Shown here one piece after another: positions 35,417 through 44,448 of a stretch of 64,000 nucleotides of DNA. Location: positions 3,569 to 67,568 of the forward strand of contig JAAEPJ010000048.1 in the NCBI GenBank assembly GCA_024222485.1. Reading direction: 5' to 3'. The notes under the pieces are model-generated. The model was not told the DNA's origin and searched no databases. It worked only from the letters and a program-made list of their open reading frames with translations. The first letter of the stretch is position 1; every line of letters starts with the position of its first letter. Both the position numbers and the translations under genes were made by a program. Source of the DNA: a bacterium (lineage in GTDB: Bacteria; RUG730; JAAEPJ01).

Positions 35417-36130
35417 TTAGCTAACCCCATTCAATTCTTGCTCAATCAAATCTAAAATTTTTTGTGGATCATTCGCTTTAATAATTGGTCTACCCATAAC
35501 GAGGTAATCTGCTCCTTTTAAAACAGCGTCCTTAGGAGTAACAACTCTTTTCTGATCACCTTTATCACCAGAGGCAAGTCTAATCCCAGGGACAACAATT
35601 AACTTATCTTCTCCTACAACCTTTCTAACCAGCTCAATTTCTTGACCAGAGCAAACAACCCCACCTATCCCTGCACGCATACCAAGCTTTGTCATCTTTT
35701 TTACTTGAGATTCCACGACTCTATTAACGCCAACTTCTCTTAAATCCGTTGTTTTCATGCTGGTTAAAACTGTCACTCCTAAAATTACAGGAGGCTTACT
35801 CTTCTGCTCTTTCCCACACGCCTCAACTGCTGCCCGCATCATTTGGTAACCGCCAATTGTATGTATTGTTAACATATCCACACCATAAATCATTGCCTGT
35901 TTAATAGCATTAGCAACTGTATTGGGAATATCATGATACTTTAAGTCTAAAAATACCTGTTTACCTTGACCGAACTTTTTTATCTCTTTAACTAGCTCAG
36001 GGCCATAACGTGTAAAAAGGACTGAACCAACTTTATAATAGTTAATTCTATCCCCTAACTTATGAATAATCTCAATGGCCTCTTCTTTCATATCCGTATC
36101 TAATGCCACAATAATTTTTTCCAAAGACAT
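35417..36130 (-). CDS. pyrF: Orotidine-5'-phosphate decarboxylase
   Basis: Last step of UMP synthesis. A TIM barrel with IIVALDTDMKEE, the catalytic FLDLKYHDIPNTVANA (DxKxxD) and the phosphate loop VPGIRLASGDKGDQKRV; YLVMGRPIIKANDP closes the site. The ATG at 36130 has AAAGGAG upstream. Intact. pyrE follows, so both steps are encoded together. Confidence 0.96.
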   Translation of the reverse strand: MSLEKIIVALDTDMKEEAIEIIHKLGDRINYYKVGSVLFTRYGPELVKEIKKFGQGKQVFLDLKYHDIPNTVANAIKQAMIYGVDMLTIHTIGGYQMMRAAVEACGKEQKSKPPVILGVTVLTSMKTTDLREVGVNRVVESQVKKMTKLGMRAGIGGVVCSGQEIELVRKVVGEDKLIVVPGIRLASGDKGDQKRVVTPKDAVLKGADYLVMGRPIIKANDPQKILDLIEQELNGVS

Positions 36131-36150
36131 TTGCGCTCCTTTTATCATAC

Positions 36151-37651
36151 TTAAACATATGTTTGTCTATCTTTTTTACTCTGAATATAGTTTAAAATTG
36201 GCTCATTCAATTTTTCTGGAACCTTAATACCCAACAACAAGTAAACATTCTTTAAATGCATCCTAAAAAGCTTATCAAACTCCGCATCATAATTAGAAGA
36301 GTAGTCATCTCCATACCACCAGAACCAATCGCTTCCTTCTGCAATATAAACCTCCTCTTGTGCTTTTTTAAAATTTTCATGATCTTTAAATCTAAGTAAA
36401 AAATCTCTAGTATCGTTTAAAAAATTCCAAGCATTCTGCTTATCTGGATGGCCTATCCAAATATCAAAGTTTGTATTAATCCATGAACCAGCATGAATAT
36501 TTTCTAGTTTTTTTAAATTATCAGTAGGAATATCAGAAAATAAAACTGTTTCAAAGTCTAAAGAATCTTCAAATCTTTGATATAGTTTATTTAAAAATTC
36601 ATGCCCATCGTCTGAAAAGTACTCCCAACAATTTTCACCATCTAAAGCAATCGTAATTACATGGTCACCGTTAATTTCACCAATTCTATTTTTAATCTCA
36701 TAAAGATGCCAAAAAAAATCATTGACAGCATCAGTTGGAGACATATTGGCATATTTGAATCCAATCAAATCAGCCAATTCTTTATCTCTAAAAAAAATAA
36801 CAAGATCAGTATTGCTAAATTTATAAGGTTTATACAAATCCCCAAACGAACAACCTTGACAAGATTTTTTAAGAATTTGATTGTCTGTTGCTGTCCATTT
36901 AAAACCATTAGCCGCTATTAAATGAAAGGATTCATTACTCACCCCACCTTCAGATGGGCACATTCCTTTAGGATTTTTAAAAAACTTTCTATGATACCCT
37001 AAAGCATCCTTAATCTGCCTACCCCCATCTTTAATCAAAGGTAAAATAGGGTGATAAAAAGGTGTAGTTGAAAGTTCAACCTGCCTATGATCTTCAAGCT
37101 CCTGATATTTTGGAATTATTTTTTTATAATTTTTTTATGTAATCCCAAAATTTCTATTTTATTAACTTCTGTAAAATTATAATCTTTCCCTAAGTCAGTC
37201 CGTAATGTGGGATCAATCCAAACCAAGTTAAACAAAACTTGAAGATCAAGATAGTCTTAGACAGAAAGATCACCATTATTATGCATGCACAATTGATAAA
37301 TTTCATTATACCGTGGATATGGCTCAATCATTGTCTTTAAATAACATGAAAAAAATTATTCCTAATAAAAAGTTTATCGCTCTCTATCAAAGTCTTTGCT
37401 GGCTTCATGCTTAAATCAAAAAATTTATCACTGAACGGATAGTTCGCATAATCATCAAGCTGTTTAAGAAGAGCCGGCACAATATTGAAATTTAATTTTA
37501 TTTTAGGATACTTATCTAAAATAACAGCTGTATCATAATAGTCTTTAACCGCATATAACCTTACCCATGGCAAAGTATATTCTGCTGTTAAATCATTTTT
37601 ATAATAAGGTTGATGCTCATGCCACAAAAATGCAACTTTTAGTTTTCTCAT
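36151..37651 (-). pseudogene. GH57 glycoside hydrolase, multiply disrupted
   Basis: This is a GH57 amylase/pullulanase-type enzyme. The N-part has VAFLWHEHQPYYKN (the conserved HQP) and FNIVPALLKQLDDY; the middle frame has QLCMHNNGDLSV then TAA (37257-37259) then DYLDLQVLFNLVWIDP, where Gln is expected. The C-part has ELSTTPFYHPILPLI, GGVSNESFHLIAANGFKWTATDNQIL and VITIALDGENCWEYF, with the nucleophile and acid regions. Breaks: one-base losses in the runs 37349-37355 and 37119-37125, plus the TAA. Restoring two bases gives exactly 501 codons, the expected open frame. It is a decayed gene or carries assembly errors. Confidence 0.85.
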
Positions 37652-37739
37652 AAATTCCTATCATATATTGTATAACTATTTTCAAAAAATAAAGTCAAAA
37701 TATTTTCATATTGTAGATTCGACTTATTCTATAATATTA

Positions 37740-39128
37740 TTAATTCAAACTTGCAAACCCTGCTAATCCAAACAAGTATGAAATATCCTCATCCAAGACG
37801 GTAATATTAATAGCAGTTGTAAAACCTGGACTCTCTAAAATATCCTCTGTTCCGATTCTAATATCTGTCCATTTATTAAGCTGGTATGCGACGAAGCTAT
37901 CTAGCCACATGACTTGCTTATTTTCGTCATTTTCTCTATCAAACCGGTAAGCATCTAAACGAAAGCTAACTTTGTTAAATGGTCTGTATGCTGCACCAAT
38001 TCCGCCAGAGGACTTAATGGATCCTGCATGAACTGTAAATTTACCAAAATCTTTTTCAGCAAGAGCGGTAATCGTATTATATTTTTGATTCCCTTTATCA
38101 AATCGGCTAGGCTTATCCGCTCCAATATTATCCACAGAGATTAAATACCTCTTATCATCACGCGGCTCAATAATAAAACCAACATCAGTCCGCATCTGAG
38201 AGTTGCGTTGATTATACCTAAGATCCATATCCCAACTCACATCAATCTTTGAGATATTCCCTGTGATTTTTTTGATGTCAGCCGTTGCTTGCTTAACATT
38301 ATTAACAGTTGCTTTAAGCTCTTTAGCCATATTTTCATCGCCCACTAAAGAAGAAATAGTCCCCTCACCTTCATTAACATTGTCGAGAAAAACATTAATT
38401 TTATCACTTGCAGAATTCAGCTTATCAGAAATTTCTTTAGCATTATCCATGACATAACTTAACTTATCTAAATCTTTATTTAGTTTCCCTTTATTTTCTT
38501 TAATTAAGTCATTAATATCCGCACCAATATTTCTCAAATACTTCGTACTTTCTCTAATATTAACAATGATTTCTCTAAAGTCTTCTTCATCTCGACCAAG
38601 ACCTTTATTCATTTTATCTGTGATTTGCTCAAGATTATTAATTGCTCTAAAAATAGGACTTTCTTGAAGGTTACCGTTAACAGTAAACTCATTAACAACA
38701 CGCATCAATTGATCCAGAACTTCATTCATACTATAAGGAGCAATACCCCTAACAGAATCCCCCTCTTTGATAAAAACCGGATCATACTCCACAACATTAC
38801 TTATTTTTGGTCTGACATCCAAATACTTAGACCCAACGACTCCAGTTGCCATGATACTAAAAGTAGAATTATTAGGAATATCAACCTCTCCACTAATTTT
38901 AACTCGAACTTTTGCCTGCCCTTGATAAAGATTAATTGAGACGACTTTCCCGACTTTTACACCATTCATTTTAACAGTAGCTTTTTCAGGAAGACCAGAA
39001 ACATCCGTAAACACTATGTCAAAAGTATAATATTTACCAATTGAAAAATTACCCAAGAAAAAAAGAAAAGATAAAAAAACAAGCAAAAAAAATGAAACAA
39101 ATACCCCTAAGGCTAACTTTTTGTTCAT
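37740..39128 (-). CDS. MlaD/MCE-domain protein with C-terminal barrel-like part
   Basis: A 462-residue lipid-transport component. An N-terminal membrane helix (GVFVSFFLLVFLSFLFFLG) precedes the MCE domain (YTFDIVFTDVSGLPEKATVKMNGVKVGKVVSINLY, VVGSKYLDVRP). Then follows a long helical region (residues about 150-300) with repeated KLNSASDKINVFLDNV-type turns. The end (DLRYNQRNSQMRTDVGFIIEPRDDKRYL to the C-terminus) is rich in alternating strands and resembles a small outer-membrane barrel. It would bridge inner and outer membranes and move phospholipid. No MlaE/F genes are adjacent. Confidence 0.85.
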   Translation of the reverse strand: MNKKLALGVFVSFFLLVFLSFLFFLGNFSIGKYYTFDIVFTDVSGLPEKATVKMNGVKVGKVVSINLYQGQAKVRVKISGEVDIPNNSTFSIMATGVVGSKYLDVRPKISNVVEYDPVFIKEGDSVRGIAPYSMNEVLDQLMRVVNEFTVNGNLQESPIFRAINNLEQITDKMNKGLGRDEEDFREIIVNIRESTKYLRNIGADINDLIKENKGKLNKDLDKLSYVMDNAKEISDKLNSASDKINVFLDNVNEGEGTISSLVGDENMAKELKATVNNVKQATADIKKITGNISKIDVSWDMDLRYNQRNSQMRTDVGFIIEPRDDKRYLISVDNIGADKPSRFDKGNQKYNTITALAEKDFGKFTVHAGSIKSSGGIGAAYRPFNKVSFRLDAYRFDRENDENKQVMWLDSFVAYQLNKWTDIRIGTEDILESPGFTTAINITVLDEDISYLFGLAGFASLN

Positions 39129-39472
39129 AATTATATATTACTCCAAAATTTTCTTAATTTATAATTATAACATATCTGTCAAGCAACAATAGTTTTTTAT
39201 ACAATTTCTAGATTACCCCACCTAAAATAGCGACTATTTTACTACCCTTAACTTCTCTTTATAACAATAAAATATATTATAAAAATTAGCATTTATGCTT
39301 TCCTCTCCCTCTAACCGAGGAATCATCAATCTTGACAATTAGCTAAATTCAATAATAAACCATAAAAATATTTCATGAAAAATAGTTAACTAAACCCCTA
39401 TAATTACATCAACTTCCCGTTTTAGACACAAGTTTGAAAAAACTTAAAAAATAAACATTAAGGATAAATTAA

Positions 39473-41227
39473 TTAGATAATAAACTCAAGCTCAAGCTTC
39501 CATTTATCCTGGAGTGATTTAACATTCCATTCAAATCCCACTTCCTCACTCTCAACTTCCTCAATTAAGTCAAGTGCATACCATGAAAATTTCAACTTAT
39601 ATTTTTTATTAAGTCTTTGCACTAACTTAAAAATATAAGAATATTTATCTTCCGTTCTATCATCAAGATGATAATCTTTAAAATTTATTTGCGAAGACAA
39701 ATAACTCCCTTTCATATATTTTAATTTAAACATAAAACTTAAATACTCTGAAGTATATTTATAATCAACGACATCTACGCCTTTAGTCCGTTGTGCATAT
39801 TTAATATAAAAATTAATAAAGGGATCTTTAAAGTTCAACTTATAATTAAAGTATGCATCCTTTCTTTGATAATATTTAGACGAAGTATTACGAGCATCAC
39901 GGTCATAAATATTATAGCTAACCTCATGCACAATCCTATCATTTAACAAAGCTAGCTTTGTTGTATAGTATTTATTAATAATCCTAGGATAAAAAACAGT
40001 CTGTTGATTCTCTCGGCGTTTAGTATAAAAAAATATATCTCCTCTAAGAAAAAACTTTACCCTCTCTTTAATCAAACAACTAAAACTACTTCTAATTCCT
40101 TCTTCATCATTGCAACGATAATATTTTTTATCCGCATGCAGGCTTAAAGAATTAGCTAAAGGATTATCGTAGTTTTCTGGATATTTCCGATAAAAAACCT
40201 CAAACTTAATATCTTTATTATTAAAGCCAAAACGATTAATAAATGCGTCCTCAGAATTTTCTTGATCATAGTAAAATTGATTTAATAAAACCTTTAAATA
40301 AATACCTACTTGTTCTTTCGTAAATGATTGTTCGATATCAAACAAATAGTCATTTTTTAATTGATAATAAATAGCACCGACTCTAATTATATCCAAATAA
40401 TTATACTCTAAACAGTTCCCCCACAATCGTTCATGGTCAAGTGCTGCTACTGTTACTTCTTTAGGCTTACCATCAAAACCTAAAACATCTATATTATCAA
40501 GCGGGTTTTTGAGGTCAGAATAAAAAGTCTGTAGTTTAAAATTATGATATTTTTGTTCCAGTCCAAAGCCATATAAAAATAAATTAGAAAGATAATTTTT
40601 ATAAATAGTATTCTTATAAATAAAACTTCTTTTTCCTGGGAGGTTAGTCTCACCAACAAGGCTATTTTTCCTAGAGTTACTGCGAGATAGAGTTAAGCCT
40701 AACCCAAAATGAGCTTTAAAATTTCCAGCAATAATCTTTGTATTTTTAGCTGTATATTGAAAATAATATTTTTCTAAACGACTTTCTTTTTTCACATCAT
40801 CATAAATAATTTTTTTTATCCTTGCATTATAATGAGTTTTTAAGTCATTTTTATGCATCCCCAAAAGTCCAACTTCAAACCTAGCAAACTGAATTCGAGT
40901 TTTTAAATAAGCAATAATATCATTATTTTTCTCAATATAATCTTCTGACTTAATAACCACCTTACCCCTTAATTTAAAATATAACTCTTTCGCGGAAATA
41001 GGAGAGCTCGGCATATTCATATCTCTTAGAAATTTAAACTCATCTTTCATATCTTGGTAGATATCATAAAGAATATCACCGCTTTCATAAGCATAGTCAA
41101 GTTCTTCCTGAGATTCAAAATAATAGTTATAATAAGAAAAAAGAGGGAAGAAGCCTCCCAAAAACATAAAAATAAAAAAAAGAGCAGCCTTTCTTAAGGC
41201 TACCCTTTTTAATTGTCGTTTCTGCAT
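39473..41227 (-). CDS. Predicted outer-membrane beta-barrel protein
   Basis: A 584-residue protein with an N-terminal hydrophobic segment (AALFFIFMFLGGFFPLFSYY) that looks like a signal peptide, followed by long alternating hydrophobic/polar strands rich in Tyr, Phe and Asn (YYFQYTAKNTKIIAGNFKAHFGLGLTLS, YLFDIEQSFTKEQVGIYLKVLLNQFYY). It ends with EFII-type aromatic strands. I recognise no family. The next gene upstream is hydG, but a shared transcript is not obvious. The 344-bp gap to mlaD (39129-39472) shows no gene; it holds a short AAAATAG-CGA-CTATTTT hairpin near 39226-39242 and a TATAAT-like box. Confidence 0.65.
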   Translation of the reverse strand: MQKRQLKRVALRKAALFFIFMFLGGFFPLFSYYNYYFESQEELDYAYESGDILYDIYQDMKDEFKFLRDMNMPSSPISAKELYFKLRGKVVIKSEDYIEKNNDIIAYLKTRIQFARFEVGLLGMHKNDLKTHYNARIKKIIYDDVKKESRLEKYYFQYTAKNTKIIAGNFKAHFGLGLTLSRSNSRKNSLVGETNLPGKRSFIYKNTIYKNYLSNLFLYGFGLEQKYHNFKLQTFYSDLKNPLDNIDVLGFDGKPKEVTVAALDHERLWGNCLEYNYLDIIRVGAIYYQLKNDYLFDIEQSFTKEQVGIYLKVLLNQFYYDQENSEDAFINRFGFNNKDIKFEVFYRKYPENYDNPLANSLSLHADKKYYRCNDEEGIRSSFSCLIKERVKFFLRGDIFFYTKRRENQQTVFYPRIINKYYTTKLALLNDRIVHEVSYNIYDRDARNTSSKYYQRKDAYFNYKLNFKDPFINFYIKYAQRTKGVDVVDYKYTSEYLSFMFKLKYMKGSYLSSQINFKDYHLDDRTEDKYSYIFKLVQRLNKKYKLKFSWYALDLIEEVESEEVGFEWNVKSLQDKWKLELEFII

Positions 41228-41285
41228 TAAGAATCAAGACTCCATTAGTATTTCTAAAATACACCAGAATAAGGAATTTAATTAA

Positions 41286-42641
41286 TCACAAACAAACATC
41301 TCTTTCCCCAGATTCAATTTTTCTAATCTTTTGCCTAGTAATTACTTTTTCAGCGTCAGTTAGTTTTCCAATTTCTTTATTAATTAAAATTTCACCATCT
41401 TTTTTTAACTCTGGAGTTCCATAATCTTCTAAGTATTCTTTAAAAGTTAAAATCGCATTTAACTTACAAATATCTTTAATTGAACCATCTTTAGCACATT
41501 CCATAAAATCATGACCTGTCCGACCCAAACGATAACAACTAGTACAAAAAGAAGGCAAGTACCCTTGGTCACAACAAGCTTTGATGACCTCAGCAAGTGA
41601 CCTCTCATCTGATAAGTCAAACTGTTTAGTCGCATCACCTGATGAATATCCCCCGGGATTAGTTTTTGATGCAGCACTAAGTTGTGAAACACCGAGATTA
41701 ATCGCTTCATTACGAAACTCAGCCTTTTCTCGCGTAGATAAAATAATACCCGTGTAAGGAACGGCCAACCTTAAAATAGCAATAATTTTTTTAAATGACT
41801 CATCATCTACAGAATAAGGCGGATTAAGACTAACATCAGAACCTTGTGCTGGCTCCATGCGTGGAACAGAAATAGTATGCGGGCCAATCCCATATTTATT
41901 CTCCAAATAAGTTATGTGCTGCATAAGTGCTAAAAACTCAAACTTATACTCATAAAGTCCAAACAAAACACCTACACCAACATCATCAATACCTGCATCA
42001 AATGATTTATCAATTGCATCTAACCTTTTGTCATAATTACTCTTAGGACCACGAAGGTGCATTTTTGAGTAAGTTTCTCTGTGGTAAGTTTCTTGAAAAA
42101 GTTGATAGGTGCCAATATCTGATTTTTTTAGCCTTTTAAACTCAGAAGCCTCAAGAGGTGCAATATTAACATTAATCCTTCTAATTCTTTCTCCCTGATA
42201 TTCCACACTATAAATAGTTCGAATAGAATCAAGAATATAGTCAAAATACTCTTTATTCCAGGCTTCTCCTGAAACTAACAATATGCGTTTATGCCCTTGT
42301 TTTAAAATATTAAGAGTATCTTCTTTAATCTGCTCTTGGCTCAGATTGACACGATTAATTTCTTTATTTGATGAACGAAAACCACAGTACAAACAGTCAT
42401 TACTACAAAGATTCGAAATATAAAGAGGGGCAAAAAAAACTAATCTATTCCCATAAATCTCCTGCTTGAGCTTTTTAGCTGCCTTAAAAATACGCGGACT
42501 CTCTTGTTCATCCGCATTCAAAAGAGTCGCAACTTCTTCTAAATCTAAGCGTTTTTTAGCCAAAGACTTTGCTAAAATAGGCGTAATATCTCTACTTTTA
42601 ACATTCTTTAAGATTTCGATTATTTCTTGTTCATTAATCAT
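41286..42641 (-). CDS. hydG: [FeFe]-hydrogenase maturase HydG
   Basis: A radical SAM tyrosine lyase that makes CO and cyanide ligands for the H-cluster. The radical SAM cysteines are in NLCSNDCLYCGFRSSN (CX3CX2C). The C-terminal accessory cluster is in FCTSCYRLGRTGHDFMECAKDGSIKDIC, the feature that separates HydG from ThiH. It ends ERDVCL followed by TGA, matching the usual ERDLY(F/L) terminus; the frame would stay open beyond it into the next gene, so this TGA is a true stop. It directly follows the hydABC genes. HydE and HydF are not in the window. Confidence 0.93.
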   Translation of the reverse strand: MINEQEIIEILKNVKSRDITPILAKSLAKKRLDLEEVATLLNADEQESPRIFKAAKKLKQEIYGNRLVFFAPLYISNLCSNDCLYCGFRSSNKEINRVNLSQEQIKEDTLNILKQGHKRILLVSGEAWNKEYFDYILDSIRTIYSVEYQGERIRRINVNIAPLEASEFKRLKKSDIGTYQLFQETYHRETYSKMHLRGPKSNYDKRLDAIDKSFDAGIDDVGVGVLFGLYEYKFEFLALMQHITYLENKYGIGPHTISVPRMEPAQGSDVSLNPPYSVDDESFKKIIAILRLAVPYTGIILSTREKAEFRNEAINLGVSQLSAASKTNPGGYSSGDATKQFDLSDERSLAEVIKACCDQGYLPSFCTSCYRLGRTGHDFMECAKDGSIKDICKLNAILTFKEYLEDYGTPELKKDGEILINKEIGKLTDAEKVITRQKIRKIESGERDVCL

Positions 42642-42686
42642 TTTATTCTTTCTCTTCGTAAGAGTATTATAGAAAATACCCTTACC

Positions 42687-44447
42687 TTATTTTTCAACAC
42701 CATATTTCTTTTTAAGATTTTTATCCTCATAATGAGTATGCAATTTATGATGAGCTTCATGTGAGCCTGGTGACTCTAAATAATCTTTATATAATTTAAT
42801 AATATCAGGATTTTGTTGTGATTTATGAAGCTTTTGATCTACATCATTTTTATAAATTCCTGCCATCCGCTTTAACTTATAATCACGATCCTTAGAGGTT
42901 GGCTGTCCCCCACCATTTAAACAACCACCAGAGCAAGCCATAATCTCAATAAAGTCATAACTAACCTTACCTGCTTTTACATCATTTAATAATTTACGCG
43001 TATTTGCTAAACCACTGGCAACAGCAATATTAAATTTTTGACCATTAAGTTCAATCCCCGCAGATTTGATCCCTTCCATACCGCGTACAGCTTTAAACGC
43101 AAAATCATGCTCAGCAGGTGGATTTTCATCAAAATCCATAATAAATCGTAGTGCAGCCTCTGCAACCCCACCTGAACTTCCAAAAATCACACCAGCACCA
43201 GTTTTTTCGCCAAAAGGATGATCAAAAGGAGTATCCGCTAAATTTCTAAAATCAATCCCGCACTCTTTAATCATCTGTGCAAATTCTTGTGTCGTAATAG
43301 AAAAGTCAGTATTGGGATCTCCTTCAATTTTAAATTTATCCTTATCTTTTTCTTCTTTTTTAGCAGTACAAGGCATAATAGAAATAACTTTTAAATCCTT
43401 GCGGTTAATCCCCCACATCTTTGGGCCATAAGATTTAATAACAGAAGAAAACATCTCCTGAGGTGAACGACAAGAAGATAAATTTTTCTCAAAGTCTGGA
43501 TAAAAGCTTTCTGCGAAATTAACCCATCCAGGGCAACAAGAGGTAACCATGGGGAAAGTTCCACCATTCTTAACACGACTAACAAATTCAGTAGCTTCCT
43601 CCATAATCGTCAAATCTGCACCAAAACAAGTATCAAATACATAATCAAAACCCATTGCCTTTAATGCCGTAACCATTTTATCCGTGGTAACTTCACCTGG
43701 AGCAAAACCAAAAGGTTCTCCAATTGCAGTTCTAACAGCAGGCGCTATCTGCACCACTACCGTCTTAGTTGGATCATTTAAATATTGCCAAACATCTTTT
43801 ATATTCGAGGTATTCATTAACGCACCAGTAGGACAAACTTGAGTACACTGCCCACAACCGACACATTCAGTCTCATCAATATTTTTATTAAAAGCTGTAA
43901 GCACCTCAGCATCAGAACTTCTAAAACCAAAACCAATACAACCAACACTCTGAATTTCAGAACACATTCTAATACATTGACCACAAAGAATGCATTTATC
44001 AGGATCACGCGTTATACAAAGTCCAACATCTATTGGCGACTCTTTCTCGCGTCTTTTAAAACGAATATTATTAATCCCGTAATCTTTTGCAAGCTGTTGT
44101 AAGTTACAAACAGTGCTTTTCCCACAGGTATAACAATTTTGATGATGATTTGCCAATACTAACTCAAGAACAGTCTTCCTGATCCCTCGAACTTCTTTCG
44201 TATTACTTCTAATTACCATCCCATCAACAGGCGGAACTGAGCAGGAGGCAACCAAGCCACGCCCTTCAAGCTCAACCATACACATTCGGCAACCACCATG
44301 GATAGAAAGCTCTGAATTATAACAAAGAGTAGGGATTTCAATCTTCGCTTTTCGAATAACTTCTAAAATATTGCGTTCACCTTCAATAGGAACTTTAATA
44401 TTATCAACCGTTAAAAAAAAATTTTCTTGCTTGTTCTCTGACATCAT
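42687..44447 (-). CDS. hydA: [FeFe] hydrogenase catalytic subunit HydA
   Basis: The catalytic subunit of a bifurcating hydrogenase. An N-terminal 2Fe-2S ferredoxin (IPTLCYNSELSIHGGCRMCMVEL), a His-ligated cluster (LANHHQNCYTCGKS), two 4Fe-4S clusters (CILCGQCIRMCSE, CVGCGQCTQVCPTGA) and the H-cluster motifs TSCCPGW, MPCTAKKEE and MACSGGCLNGGGQP are all present. It is 586 residues. It lies two bases after hydB. It oxidises or produces H2 in the cytoplasm with electrons from NADH and ferredoxin. Confidence 0.95.
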   Translation of the reverse strand: MMSENKQENFFLTVDNIKVPIEGERNILEVIRKAKIEIPTLCYNSELSIHGGCRMCMVELEGRGLVASCSVPPVDGMVIRSNTKEVRGIRKTVLELVLANHHQNCYTCGKSTVCNLQQLAKDYGINNIRFKRREKESPIDVGLCITRDPDKCILCGQCIRMCSEIQSVGCIGFGFRSSDAEVLTAFNKNIDETECVGCGQCTQVCPTGALMNTSNIKDVWQYLNDPTKTVVVQIAPAVRTAIGEPFGFAPGEVTTDKMVTALKAMGFDYVFDTCFGADLTIMEEATEFVSRVKNGGTFPMVTSCCPGWVNFAESFYPDFEKNLSSCRSPQEMFSSVIKSYGPKMWGINRKDLKVISIMPCTAKKEEKDKDKFKIEGDPNTDFSITTQEFAQMIKECGIDFRNLADTPFDHPFGEKTGAGVIFGSSGGVAEAALRFIMDFDENPPAEHDFAFKAVRGMEGIKSAGIELNGQKFNIAVASGLANTRKLLNDVKAGKVSYDFIEIMACSGGCLNGGGQPTSKDRDYKLKRMAGIYKNDVDQKLHKSQQNPDIIKLYKDYLESPGSHEAHHKLHTHYEDKNLKKKYGVEK

Positions 44448-44448
44448 C

